In this document: positions 1 through 10,357 of the stretch, piece by piece
Numbering within the stretch: position 1 is the first letter of the stretch
Layout of the letters: the number at the start of each line of letters is the position of its first letter
Source: Bemisia tabaci
Taxonomy: Eukaryota; Arthropoda; Insecta; Hemiptera; Aleyrodidae
Direction of reading: 5' to 3'
NCBI RefSeq assembly: GCF_918797505.1
Contig: NC_092797.1
Span: forward strand, 40,251,372-40,315,371
DNA: 64,000 nucleotides
Notes under the pieces: model-generated
The model's database searches: none
Seen by the model: the letters and a program-made list of their open reading frames with translations, nothing else
What the model was told of the DNA's origin: nothing
Program-made: the position numbers and the translations under genes

Positions 1-36
1 CATCTATTCAAAAAACCAGCGACGGGTAAACAACAC

Positions 37-477
37 TAGAGTCCCTTTATACCCAAAGTCAAGACAACTCACTTTTGGCTACCTTTTGGTTGGGCTGAAA
101 TTGGCCTTAAAAAAACCCAATTCTGATTGGTTCTCGCTCATGGAGGCCGAAACGAGTGCACCAAGATGGCGGTACCTCGAATGTGAACAAGAATAATGAA
201 AATATTACCTAATTGTGGTTTATCAAGAGTAAATTGTTATTTCCATCGGTCCAAAATGAAAATAGATTAAGAAATTATTCACAAACCAATCTCATTTTCT
301 TTTTAATCGATCAATTTGTTGATGTTGTTTTTGTGTGACAGACATCGCAGGATTCCTGATCCTTATCCCTCAATATCGTTCGTTTGGGTGCACTCGTTTC
401 GGCCTCCATGGCCAGCCAAGGCCGGCTGCCAGTCAGCTGATAATCGAGTTGTCTTAACTCTGGGTATAAAGGGACTA
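37..477. mobile_element. 441-bp foldback element, ends TAGAGTCCCTTTATAC
   Basis: Terminal inverted repeats at 39-72 and 446-476 (AGTCCCTTTATACCCA and complement), with a second inverted pair at 142-162 and 386-408. It is bracketed by identical 10-bp flanks TAAACAACAC at 27-36 and 478-487, a probable target duplication. No ORF. A solo arm of the same family lies at 42173-42204. Confidence 0.75.
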
Positions 478-516
478 TAAACAACACCACTAGTTACCGA
501 AAGGGTACCTATAATG

Positions 517-906
517 TGGACTACATTCTGCAATAATACCCGCTACGTCTGGCTCATTTTAAAAACAACACATATCGACGGTGAAACTACCAAACCACGT
601 ATCTCGTTTGCGGTGTTTAAAAATCTACGCTCACATTTTATTTTTTTGAAGTAGACCAAATCACTATCATTCCTTGAAATTTTCACGGAATTTTCTCCGC
701 ACAAAGAGGAAAAATCACAGAAATTTTCAAGACTGGATGTTAAGTAGTTTTTCATTTAAAAAATAAAGTATGACAGGAAGTCTGCGACGTCGCAAACCGA
801 GATACGTGGTTTGGTAGTTTCACCGTCGATATGCCATTGGTTCCCGTATGCAGATGGTGCTTTTATGGAAGATCCAAAGACAGTAGTTCTTTATTGCAAA
901 ATGTAG
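517..906. mobile_element. Family Y element carrying a nested family V element
   Basis: Outer ends are GGACTACATTCTGCAAT at the left and TTATTGCAAAATGTAG at the right, with the subterminal GGCTCATTTTAAAAAC box typical of Y. A complete family V element (576-828) sits inside, flanked by ATAT on both sides. The same V-in-Y arrangement occurs at 30807-31199. Confidence 0.7.
576..828. mobile_element. Family V foldback, 4-bp target duplication ATAT
   Basis: Inverted ends CGACGGTGAAACTACCAAAC and complement, followed inward by a matching ACGTATCTCGTTTGC stretch and its complement. ATAT duplicates lie at 572-575 and 829-832. No coding capacity. Confidence 0.75.
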
Positions 907-1255
907 GTAATCTAAATGGGGAGAGTATGGAAGTGGCGAAATATGGGAGCTCTTTGGAACCCAAAAGGGCAGCCAACCCTCCAACACAAAAAACACTAGA
1001 AAATGCCTCTTTCAATCTTCAGATTCCGATATCAAACCAAGATGACCAAGAGTGTTCATAAATAAGAGTCTCTGCAAAATTGAGCGAATGTATGCAAAAA
1101 CTAAGTTGCACACGTGGTTTACAAACGACGGGCCGTGTTCTGGATAATTTGAGTTCATAGGTTGGGTGACCCTTTGGGCCCTAAGAGCTCCCTGACTTAG
1201 CCTCCAGAATTATCGACATGTCCATCCTCCCCTCATGTAGGTACTCTTGTAACCG
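905..1255. mobile_element. Family W foldback
   Basis: Arms around 920-975 (GGGGAGAGTATGGA, GGGAGCTCTTTGGA) and 1160-1255 (complementary GGGCCCTAAGAGCTCC and GACATGTCCAT), with AT-rich DNA between. The same arms recur at 26170-26930. Boundaries are approximate and abut family Y. Confidence 0.5.
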
Positions 1256-1318
1256 AGGCCTACCTCTGATACATTGATTTTGCAATTCTGAAAGTCAGTG
1301 GTTACACACTGCGAATTT

Positions 1319-1455
1319 GACTGCATTTTGCAATTCGCACCTATAAATTCTGGCTCTTCTGAAAAAACATTTATGCGCATTGGGAAACTAATGGCACATA
1401 CGTTGTTTTTAAACCGGTCCGGAATTTATAGTTCCTACTTGCAAAATGTAATTCA
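1319..1455. mobile_element. Short family Y copy without family V
   Basis: GACTGCATTTTGCAATTCGC at the left pairs with a TTGCAAAATGTAA end at the right. The internal ATAAATTCTGGCTC and its near complement also pair. About 137 bp. No flank duplication resolved. Confidence 0.6.
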
Positions 1456-1526
1456 ATTATAACTTGGTGAACGGAATTGTCCCATATCCCGGTCCCAAGA
1501 CCGGGAAAAATATACGTAATATGGGA

Positions 1527-1594
1527 CAAGTTTCCCTGCTTGGATTTCAACCAAGAAGGGGTATTCTTGGTTGAAATCCAAGCAGGGAAACTTG
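1527..1594. repeat. Perfect 30-bp inverted repeat with 8-nt loop
   Basis: Left arm 1527-1556 (begins CAAGTTTCCCTGCTTGG) is the exact reverse complement of 1565-1594; the loop is 1557-1564. A weaker inverted pair around CCGGTCCCAAGACCGG lies just left, near 1490-1505. No longer element boundary is visible. Confidence 0.85.
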
Positions 1595-2023
1595 GACACA
1601 AAAATATGCCCAAACACTCACATTTACACTGTAATTAATCCCACGTTGGAGAGCCATAGGGAACTTTTTCTCTTTCCGTTCCCGGCTTTCGATTTTTCCG
1701 AGAAGCTTTGATCCCTAATCAATACCCACCCCAAATTCGTCTGTCAAAAAATGATCTATTAATAATACATAAATGAATGGACTATAGCCTTATAGCACTC
1801 CGTAAAAGTATACATTCTCTTTGTCGTTATACCGAAGGTGTAGGTTTACGATTACAGCTAGAGAGAAGGCTATTTGCAAAAACGGAGAAGAATGGAAAGG
1901 AAAAGTGCAGTTTTGAAACAAATTACTTATTTCTCCGTCTGAGCAAGTAAGCGAGTAGCTGTACATTTAAAAAACTAGACATTTTGGTTATTAAACCTCT
2001 CAATCATTTGACTGACTCAACGC

Positions 2024-2540
2024 ACCCGAGAGACTTGAACGCTCGGTTAAAAAAGCAAGCATAATCGGTACTCGATATTTAATAATACTCATATAACTCA
2101 ATAACTCACACTTCCACTCATTCTGTTGATACTATCACGTACCAGCGCTCATAGCAACCGAAAGACTTGAACGCCCGGGTAGAAAAGCAAACCTACACGT
2201 AACGCATTATGAATAATTATTTGAATTATTATGATATTTTAAAAGACTATATTACTTTACTCAAAATATTAATCATAAGTTAGATGCTGTTAAGGCTCAA
2301 AATAACCGAGAGACTTTAACGCCTGGTTAGAAAAGCAAACATACACGTAATGTATTCGTAATAAATAATTGATTATGATACTTCAGAAGACAACCAGGAC
2401 TCATAACTTTTACTCACATTTTACGCATACTTTTGACAATATCAAGGCTTAGAAGAACCGAGTAACTTTAACGCATTGTTACAAAAGAAAATCCACACGT
2501 AACGCATCATTAATAAATAGTTATTACGATACTTTAGAAG
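2024..2540 (+). repeat. Satellite-like tandem array, about 130-153-bp unit, four copies
   Basis: The core ACCGAGAGACTTGAACGC recurs with substitutions near 2025, 2156, 2309 and 2456, each followed by a GGTTAGAAAAGCAAAC-like stretch and, in three copies, CACGTAACGCAT. Units have diverged and vary in length. The remainder to 3060 is AT-rich intron sequence with no recognised gene. Confidence 0.7.
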
Positions 2541-3079
2541 ACTTTCAAATGGATTAATGTTCGATGCACACTAAATCAAACAAATTCACCCTCTTGTAAC
2601 CCTAATTTTTCTCAAAAAGCATGCATTAAAAGATTAAAACGAACATATTCCTAACTTTTCTCACTTAGAGGCCTGTCAATACTAACTATGCATTTTTTAG
2701 TGATTCTAATTAATTGTGAACGGAAATTAGTTTCCGCTTTAGTCATGTGCAAAACATGCGGAAGTGCAACTAAAGAGCCTGCGTTAATAATCGATCACCG
2801 CATGAAATGCGAAGTATCGGAGGGGAGAAATTGCAAGAAAGTTATCGAAAGCCGAGTGAAACGAACTGCCGCAGAGGGTGCGAGCGAGAAAAAGGTGCGA
2901 AGGAGCAATTACCACCGATGAAAAATGGCTCCGGACTCCCGGTTTTCCTGCCGAACCAGCTTCAGAAATTTCTAATTATTCGATCTTTCGGGTGAGCTGG
3001 GTTTTTTTCTCGCATAGTTTTTATGAATCAAGAGCCAATTCAATCAAGAACCGTCGACGAGGAGGCCAGGGATATAAAA

Positions 3080-3081
<2 letters not shown>

Positions 3082-3125
<44 letters not shown>
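3082..3125 (+). repeat. Poly(A) tract of 44 A
   Basis: Uninterrupted A run within the intron. No retroposed coding sequence is recognised upstream, so it may be a retroposon tail or simple slippage. The short frames translated through it are artefacts of the homopolymer. Confidence 0.9.
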
Positions 3126-3127
<2 letters not shown>

Positions 3128-3194
3128 CAGAAAACGTGGAGGTCACAGCGCGGCGCGGAGAGAAACTGAATGGGACCGGGGAGGTAATGAGAAA

Positions 3195-3350
3195 CAGTGC
3201 GGCGTGGCTTGCTTTGCGATATATCGATTGATCTGCCATTTAAACCTACGGAAAAGGATCGATTGTCAGGGTATACCTTAATAATCGATTCTTTACCAAA
3301 GCTTCAAATGGGAAAATATCGATAGATCGATCATTCACGCTTCGCCACTG
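3195..3350. mobile_element. Family B (hAT-like) foldback, copy 1
   Basis: Ends CAGTGCGGCGTGG and CTTCGCCACTG. The interior carries ATATATCGATTG and TATCGATA (3317-3324). Flanks ATGAGAAA and AATGAGGG are only loosely alike, so the 8-bp duplication is not clean in this copy. Confidence 0.7.
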
Positions 3351-5023
3351 AATGAGGGGGAGCGGGAAAAAGATGACGCTGAGTTTCCCAGATGTTTAGT
3401 TTGGAAACAATGAAAGTGAAATAAGTTGAAACACTGACGCAGGTAATAAAGAGAATGCGCCAGGGGTGGGGGGGGGGGGGGGTGGCGAGGCACCTGTAGC
3501 TCCAGAGCCTGGCGGCGGCGTCTTTCATCACACTCTGAGCATGAATCGACATTTTGATACTTTTTATGTAGGTAAATGATATCCTCTCTGGCACTGCGGC
3601 CGGGCTATTGGTTGTGCCGCGTCACTTGCGCTTTCGATACGTGAAAACTACCTCAAAATTTTGATTATTATTTTTCTACTTCTTGCAGGGGTTTACGCTC
3701 TGATTATGCTGGGAGCGACTAGGAATAGAATGCGAATTCAGGATTTCTTTTCGATTTGATGCTGGTTCTTCAATTTCTCCTCAAATTTGATGTAGATGAT
3801 GGCTGTGCGATACTTTATCTGATTACCAGTGCTTATTTATGCTTATTTCATAAACGCGTTTTATTAAGTTTCTCATCAATCACTTAATAATTCGATTCTT
3901 TTCTCATTTGGTATTAAATTTGGCTTAACAATCGGATACATTCGTCAGCACGCTCTCGCCATCTGTCAAAGAGTACCACGTTCGCGAATGAAGGAACGAA
4001 TGGGTTGCATTTTTTAATGAGGAACTACTATCTATGACTCATTTTAAAAACCATGTTATGTTCCATCAGCTTCCTCATGCAGATAGGTGTTTTTGTAAAT
4101 GAGCCAAAAATAGTAGTTTCAAACTGCAAAGTTTAGTTAAGAAATATTGATTACCACTGTTACTAATTTAGGGTATCATTGTTCAATAAGCCTCTCTCAA
4201 TTTTATTATTTTTTATTTTTTATATTTTACCCAACCTAGAAAAAATGTAGGTATAAAAAAATACAGCAACACAAGTCGAAAAATTCTTATTTTTGATTAC
4301 GATGTTCGTAATCACCGCCCATGTCTTAATGTTTGAAAAAAAAAACCAACCAATTTTTCTTGGAATTTTCGGAGAGATTTTTCCCCTCGCTCAGAAGTAT
4401 CAACAGAAAATTTCGAGGATATACGTTGATTAGTTTTCATTCAAATAAATAAAATATAATCCGGAATTTTGAGAATTGTTCAGACCTGTTGTTACCACCA
4501 TCTGAACCCAAATCTAATCAAACACCATAGAGCCCAAAATCTGAAGGACGGTGGAATTGTCTAAACATCACGAAACGAATTCGCAGCTGACTAGTTTCAT
4601 ATTTATTTGTCTATTCGTAATATTGAGATATATTGTGCCTCATCGCGCGCTGCGTAAGATGAGTTGATGGAACCGCGCTCAAAAAAAGAGAGAAAAGCCG
4701 ATAGGAGTAACGAGAGGCGGGTACAAGAGGGCGGTGACAACATTCAATTCACTCTGAATAAAAAAGAAGAAAAAATGGAAAAAAAGAAAAAGAAAAGAAG
4801 AAAATCTAATTCAATGAAAATGGAAACCGACAGCAGTTTTCCCAGCCAGGCGCGCTAATGATTCAATACTTTTCCCTTTCATGAGCCGGTAGGAATCTCG
4901 CGGCACGTTTTTCGTCCGCGCTCGACAGTGCTGGAAATTGGGCATTATTGGCAAATCAAGTCAAGATTGATGTTGATAGCGTTGGATTTCTGCTCGCAGT
5001 CCGCGCAAAGAGGCAGATCAATG
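3351..5023. other. Intron-1 stretch without gene; degraded Y/V remnants and a purine-rich block
   Basis: 4021-4135 is a degraded family Y copy (GACTCATTTTAAAAACC and a complementary GAGCCAAAAATAG end). 4340-4455 resembles the interior of family V (TTTCTTGGAATTTTC, AGTTTTCATTCAAATAAA). 4674-4825 is purine-rich and gives a lysine/arginine-rich 64-codon frame that I regard as composition, not a gene. A G run lies at 3467-3482. Confidence 0.5.
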
Positions 5024-5276
5024 CTACCGTGCTAAGGAAAAACGCCTTATGATACTTCAGACGTTGCCAGATTTCCCTCGATAAAATACGAATTCCCTGG
5101 CACGCGGATAAATATTTTTCTTCCAGTTTTATAGGAAATTTTGTTCACAATTTCACCTAAATTTCCTGCAAATTTCAAGGAAAAATATTAATAACTTTCC
5201 TTAAAAATAAACATTTTATCGAAAGAAATTTGGCAACTCTCGGATGTTCCTACGGCGTTTTTACTTAGCACGGCAG
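5024..5276. mobile_element. Family A foldback, copy 1 (TSD AATG)
   Basis: Roughly 50-bp inverted ends beginning CTACCGTGCTAAGGAAAAAC and closing with TTAGCACGGCAG. Flanked on both sides by AATG (5020-5023, 5277-5280). The interior is AT-rich and non-coding, as in all copies of this family (about 250 bp). Confidence 0.85.
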
Positions 5277-5353
5277 AATGGAACAAGGATCCGTGTTTTA
5301 CTCTTGCTTAAGAGATTAATTGGACGTGTTCACGCAAAAGAAGCTATCTGCTA

Positions 5354-5686
5354 TTGATGACCTACGTAGATAAACTTCTTTTACTTTGCATGAATGCGTC
5401 CGATTTAAGAAGAGTGAATTGCGAACCCGGAAGGTATCGGATCAGCGCATCGCATTTAGCAGATGGGAACCAACTCAAGTACATACAGCGTTATAAAAAT
5501 AGTTTTGAGCTACCTATACATATAGTTTTTTTGGTTTGGCTAATGATTTATCCTTGTTTAGGACACATTAATCCAAAACAATGTTTTACTGTTATGGTTG
5601 AATACTTCATCAAAATTGTAAGACGTCGAATTTGTGGAAACCACAGGACAGCAAAACAAAAACCTGTAGGTTCGGTTGAACAATAA
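5354..5686 (+). other. Unrecognised 110-codon open frame, probably not a gene
   Basis: Open frame from ATG to TAA between two family A copies inside the inferred Pax intron. The peptide has a hydrophobic stretch near residues 55-70 and no motif I recognise. Codon use looks like surrounding AT-rich DNA. No promoter, splice or poly(A) context supports expression. Listed because it is the longest ATG frame in an otherwise unexplained segment. Confidence 0.12.
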
Positions 5687-5745
5687 TAAAGTCAAACAGT
5701 TTGGAAATGAAGGTATTATCTCTACTCTAGATCTACACGACTATA

Positions 5746-5987
5746 CTGCCGTGCTAAGTGGAAACGCCCTATGAGCATTCGAATTTTGCCAATTTTTCTC
5801 TCAGAATATATTAATTATTTAAGAAAGTTCTTTAAAACGATATTTTTATTGACATTTTCACACTTTTTAGATCATATTACGAACGAAATCCGCTGAAAAA
5901 TCGGAAGAGAAATATTCACAAATCTTCCTGGAAATTTGTGATTTGTCAATGCTTGATGGCTCATACGGTGTTTCTCTCAGCACGGCA
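5746..5987. mobile_element. Family A foldback, copy 2
   Basis: Starts CTGCCGTGCTAAGTGG after TATA and ends CTCAGCACGGCA. It abuts copy 3 directly, so its right-hand duplication is missing. The two copies form a head-to-tail pair. Confidence 0.8.
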
Positions 5988-6239
5988 CTGCCGTGCTAAG
6001 GAAAAACGCTGTATGAACATTCGAGCGTTGCCAAATTTCCTTCGATAAAACGTTTATTTTTGAGGAAAGATATTAATGTTTTCCATTGAAATTTTGGGAA
6101 CTTCAGGTGAAATTGCGAACAAAATTAGCTGAAAAATTAAGCGGAAAATATTCAAAATTTTACCAGGAAATTCGTGTTTTATCAAAGGTAATTTGGCAAC
6201 GCCTGAAGGTTCATACGGCGTTTTTCCTTCGCACGGCAG
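5988..6239. mobile_element. Family A foldback, copy 3, adjoining copy 2
   Basis: CTGCCGTGCTAAGGAAAAAC at the left, TTCGCACGGCAG at the right. The right flank is AATA. The junction CACGGCA/CTGCCG with copy 2 suggests insertion into, or recombination at, an existing terminus. Confidence 0.8.
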
Positions 6240-6506
6240 AATATGATCCCAGTGCAATTTTTACAGAGATCTGGCAGCCCGGTTGACTTTATGCTCTTAG
6301 GTAGCGGCATCACAAACGTTTTATTTCTATGAATCCGGGCTAAAGAGTTTTCTTGAAAACGACTTTGAGTGTCGTAAGCAAACACAGCGGAAAAACTCTT
6401 GGGCAAAGAATAACAGGCTGACTGGAGAAAAGATTCCGTTCCTCGATGGTAAAATTTCGTTTTGAGACACAGGTCAATCTTTGGTCCAGTTAGGCATCAG
6501 TCCAGG

Positions 6507-7058
6507 CTAGAAATTATTATTCAAAAACCGGCCTGCTTTCAACAATAACACGTCTGCCTTTGAAAACGCACCAGGCCAAGGGCACGAGAACAATGCGCTC
6601 CGGAGAGCCGTTCGGTCAGAAGGAGTGGACGGGTATTTTTCATCCGCCAAAATGTCGCGTCGAGCGTTCGGAAAACTGCCCGAGTGCTTTTGTCGGCGCC
6701 TCGAGCCTGCTCGAGAAAAGGAAAATATTTTGGAGGCTGTGCCAGGCCGTGCAGCCAACAAAAGTGCATCCAGTCGTAACTGGATTGTGTTTTGGAAACT
6801 CGTCTGCAAAGGCAAAGCCGATTTCCATGCGGGAAGGGTTGATTGGCGAGACGGGTATGATGAGACATGAGAGGGACTGCTCGAGACGGTTTTCCCCGGG
6901 GCCTGGATTGTCGCGGGGAAGAAAATCGTCGACGCGGAAGGAGATGGATCTTTGGATCTATTGAAGGGACACGAAGTCAACTGCAGCTGGCGCGGTCGTT
7001 GGCTTTTCCTTGAATTTTCCTCCTCAAAAACCGTGGGAAGGAAAATATGCACCGACAA
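6507..7058. other. GC-rich unique block in the intron
   Basis: Higher GC and CpG than its surroundings and not part of any repeat seen here. Overlapping frames are open on both strands (183 codons minus, 134 codons plus), as expected of GC-rich DNA with few stops. Neither shows a recognisable domain. I cannot exclude an exon, but a conserved intronic regulatory element is equally possible. Confidence 0.3.
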
Positions 7059-7072
7059 AATCGCTGCGATCG

Positions 7073-7800
7073 ATCCGGAGACAGTGTATTCTAGAGACCC
7101 TGCTCTTGCTACCTTCCGTAAGCCTGTGTCACACTATCAAAATACTCCATCAAAATGTCAAGGTCAAGTGCTGTGATTGGTCCAAGTCATCGAATAAGCC
7201 AATCACAACACCTGACCTTGATATTTTGATGGCTAGTTTTGATAGTGTGACACAGGCTTCACAGTGTACAAGATACTTTCGGGAGTATATGCTCATATTC
7301 GCCTGACGATTACTGATGACGGAACAATTGGTTTATCAACCCTAATCTTATTTGCAAAAACTCAACGCAAAGAAGAAGGGGTTTCTCGCCCCTTTATAGG
7401 GAATCTGGGGATTTATAGGCACGTGACTGAAATGAAATCTTTTGAAGATGGGTACACGCATCATGCAAAAGTTTTTGCTTGAGTTTCGAGATGGTTACAG
7501 TAATACCGATCTGGAGACAGTGTATTCTGTAGACCCTTCACTACTGCTGCCTTTCTTAGAGTGTACAAGATACTTTTGGAAGTCGATGTTCTTATTCGCC
7601 TGACGATGACTGAACAATTGGTTTATCAACCCTGATCTGATTTGCCAGAACTCAACGCAAAGAAGGAGGGGTTTTCACCCCTTTTTAGGGAATCAGGGAT
7701 TTTATAGGCACGTGACTGAAATGAAATCTTTTGAAGGTACAGTACACGCAACATGCAAAAGATTTTTATCGAGTTCCGAGATGGTTTCAGTGATACAGCT
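7073..7800 (+). repeat. Tandem duplication, about 285-bp unit, with a MITE in the first copy
   Basis: GGAGACAGTGTATTCT starts units near 7076 and 7511. Both continue through GTGTACAAGATACTTT, GGTTTATCAACCCT, a GGGG(T)TTCTC-like run and GGCACGTGACTGAAATG. Only the first unit contains the foldback at 7120-7259, so that element inserted after the duplication or was lost from copy 2. Confidence 0.85.
7120..7259. mobile_element. 140-bp foldback MITE, ends AAGCCTGTGTCACACTATC
   Basis: Nearly perfect inverted arms (AAGCCTGTGTCACACTATCA and complement; inner CATCAAAATGTCAAGGTCA pairs with TGACCTTGATATTTTGATG). It interrupts the first unit of the tandem duplication, whose second unit gives an approximate empty site. 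Confidence 0.8.
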
Positions 7801-8157
7801 TTGAAAATTTTAAATTTTCCACACGTAAAATATGCCTGGAAGTGTGCTAAAATGTAAGCTTTTCATTTATTACTGAATCGCCGAAACCAGCTTGGAGCTT
7901 AAGCTAAAAACTATAATAGAAGCTCCTCTCATTACGCGGTAATATTTAAACCGTATATCTATAATAAATTCTCCGGAATCCTAAAAAAAGTGCATATTTT
8001 GTCGCCTTTTTGCCGTAAGGGCGTATATCTCGAACTCCGCAAGAGCCCCAGAGAGCATGGGTTCATATGTAAAACAGGGCTCAAAAGAAAGTTGAGATGC
8101 GCCCTTACGTTGACGATTTGGACAAAGTTTTTAACAGACACGCACCAAGTTGCATCA

Positions 8158-8396
8158 AGTTTTAACCAAGAAAAGTGAGGTTTTATGTATCAAGTTTGAA
8201 CCGAGAAAAATCGGTTTTATGTATCAATAAGTTTGACCCGAGATAATAAGTTTGAAGTATCCAGTTTGAACCGAGAAAAATGAGTTTGAAGTATCCAGTT
8301 TGAACCGAGAAAAATGAGTTTGAGGTATCAAGTTTAACCAAGAAAAATGAGTTTGGAAAATCAAGTTTGAACCGAGAGAAATGAGTTACTGGACCT
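8158..8396 (+). repeat. Minisatellite, about 33-bp unit, about seven copies
   Basis: Repeats of AAGTTTGAACCGAGAAAAAT followed by GAGTTTGAAGTATCC, with point changes. The reverse frame (8461-8183) encodes a repeated Ser/Phe/Lys/Leu peptide, which reflects the repeat and is not evidence for a gene. Confidence 0.85.
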
Positions 8397-9094
8397 ATTT
8401 TTGGAATTTGCGCTTCATGGTCAGCCAACTTCCGGTAGCTAATGTGGAGGACTAAATTCAATGACTAAATAACTTTCAAAATATTTTTTTTCCTCTACCT
8501 TGAATTTTTGACAGGGCAAAATTCACTATTAGTTGAATACAAAACTACTCCCAGCTCATTTTTTTTCAAAATACGACTCGATGCATCTTGTTAAATTCAG
8601 TTCATTTTTGGGAGACTTCCAGAGGTACCGTATCGGAATATTCCGACAGACATCCTTCCCCGCGAGACCAATGGACTTCACGCAAAGGCTCCAAATAAAT
8701 CATTATCCTTATTAACCTCACATCAGTGAAGACTGACACGAAATTAATTATGCCTTAACGCGGAAGTGTCTGGGTGAGTGTTGTGACTGTGTGAGGAACA
8801 ATGCGTCAAACGCGCCGACACGTCCGACCCCCGTCGCGCCTTCCTCATCCTCCTCTCCTCCTGGTTGCTATGAAAAATAACAGTCAGCAACTGTTAGATT
8901 TCTGCCTTTTTCTATTCAGCCTGACAGTGCGAACTCGCCAAATATCTGACGAAATTTGTCAAAATTATATTTTGGTGGTGAAGACTGAGCGGATTCCACA
9001 ATACTTTTGGGGAGGATTCAATGGTTTATCGATGCTATTTCTCGGGGTTTTTTTTTTTTTTTTTGAAAATCCCCGAAAACCATGTCATACTATT

Positions 9095-9346
9095 CTGCCG
9101 TGCTAGGAAAGAACGCCGTAGGTACCTTCCGACGTTGCCAAGTTTCCTCCGATAAAAATCGAATTTACCGGGAAAATTCTGAATATTATTCTCAAAAATT
9201 TTCAGACATTTTCGTAGGCAATTTAATCTGAGACATCTGAAAATTTAGAGGAAAAATATGCTTAATTTCGTCAAAAATACATGTTTTATCGAGGGAAATT
9301 TGGCAACTCCCGGATGTTCATACAACGTTCCTCCTTAGCACGGCAG
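9095..9346. mobile_element. Family A foldback, copy 4 (TSD TATT)
   Basis: CTGCCGTGCTAGGAAAGAAC to CTTAGCACGGCAG with TATT at 9091-9094 and 9347-9350. The 8460-9090 stretch to its left holds no recognised gene and ends in a T run (9049-9064). Confidence 0.85.
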
Positions 9347-9376
9347 TATTGTCAGGTACATATGTCGTCTGTCCTC

Positions 9377-9617
9377 TGACGCACAATGGAACGAGCCAAT
9401 AGAAGAAGTCGGACATGAAATTGTTGGCTAAAATTTCAAATTTTGATGTTTATTTCGTCTCAAATTTAATTTCAATGGGTGTTTCTGAAAGGAAATTTCA
9501 CGGAAAACCCAATGAAACCACTTTTGAACTTTTTGTCTCATAGTTCCGCAAATATAAGCTTTCAAAGTCTCCAGATGTTGTCCGACTCCTCCTATCGATT
9601 CGGTCCAGTGTGCGACG
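9377..9617. mobile_element. Family S foldback, copy 1
   Basis: TGACGCACAATGGAACGAG at the left pairs with TTCGGTCCAGTGTGCGACG at the right; GTCGGACATGAAA pairs with a TGTCCGAC end. The second copy at 55777-56019 shares the interior GATGTTTATTTCGTC. Confidence 0.7.
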
Positions 9618-9700
9618 TGAGGGCATATCTGTATTTCCACATGAGCCCAGGAAAGCATAGTAGGTGCGGAAATCAAGGTACGCCCATATTACGTCAGAGG

Positions 9701-9863
9701 CAGTGGCGCGACGAACTTTGGGATATATCGATTGTTCTGTCATCTAAACCCATGGAAAAGGATCAAAAGACAGGGTGTTCGCAACGAACACCGTAATACT
9801 CGATTCTTTACCGCAGTTTCAAATGGGGAAATATCGATAATCGATCATTCACGCCTCGCCACT
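9701..9863. mobile_element. Family B (hAT-like) foldback, copy 2
   Basis: CAGTGGCGCGACG to CCTCGCCACTC. Flanks GTCAGAGG (9693-9700) and GTCAGAGA (9864-9871) match at 7 of 8 bases. Contains TATCGATA and a central GTTCGCAACGAAC palindrome. Confidence 0.8.
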
Positions 9864-9948
9864 CGTCAGAGAAACGACGATTTATGCACACCCTCTACCG
9901 TAAAGCACAAAATTTGCTCGAGAGATACCATGGGATGGAGTATGTATA

Positions 9949-10168
9949 CTGCCTTGCCAAGAAAGAACGTCGTATGAACATTCCTTGGATGAATACATTT
10001 TCAAAAAAATTTGAGGATATTCTTTCTCCAATTTTTAAGAGCAATTAATTCGCAACTTTAATATCCTAAAATTTCAAGGATTACTCATACTTGCATCAAA
10101 CAGTCATATTTAATTTGGGGGAAACATGACAACATTCGAATGTGCATACGGCATTTTAAGGGTAGTAG
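9949..10168. mobile_element. Degraded family A copy 5
   Basis: Left end CTGCCTTGCCAAGAAAGAAC and right CATACGGCATTTTAAGG are recognisable but mutated; the interior is shortened. No clean duplication. Confidence 0.55.
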
Positions 10169-10252
10169 AATAATAGAAGGAACTATGAACGTAAACTTTC
10201 CGTGCTCCATTTTAATTGCATTCAACCGTAAAACGTATAGTTCTATTGACCA

Positions 10253-10357
10253 TAAATACGTCTAAATAAGCGCGAAAGTACTTCCCGGCAGACAATATTA
10301 TTGTTACAATATTTATCGAGCCAGTAAGTACTTTCGAGGTTGTTACGACGTATTTCT
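10253..10357. repeat. Imperfect inverted repeat
   Basis: ATAAATACGTCTAAATAAGC and CGAAAGTACTT pair with AAGTACTTTCG and ACGACGTATTT. It could be the core of a small foldback; no terminal boundary or duplication is seen. 10360-10850 shows nothing recognisable. Confidence 0.45.

Noticed and set aside
2024..2540. CRISPR-like spacing of repeats
   Set aside because: Units are long, diverged and in a eukaryotic context; the intervening DNA is homologous rather than unique spacers.
2878..3239. Lysine-rich and phenylalanine-rich frames
   Set aside because: Translation of the 44-base A run on each strand.
6507..7058. 183-codon minus-strand frame and 134-codon plus-strand frame
   Set aside because: Both strands are open at once, as expected for GC-rich DNA; no domain, splice or start context supports either.
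8183..8461. Repetitive 92-codon minus-strand frame
   Set aside because: Direct translation of the 33-bp minisatellite.
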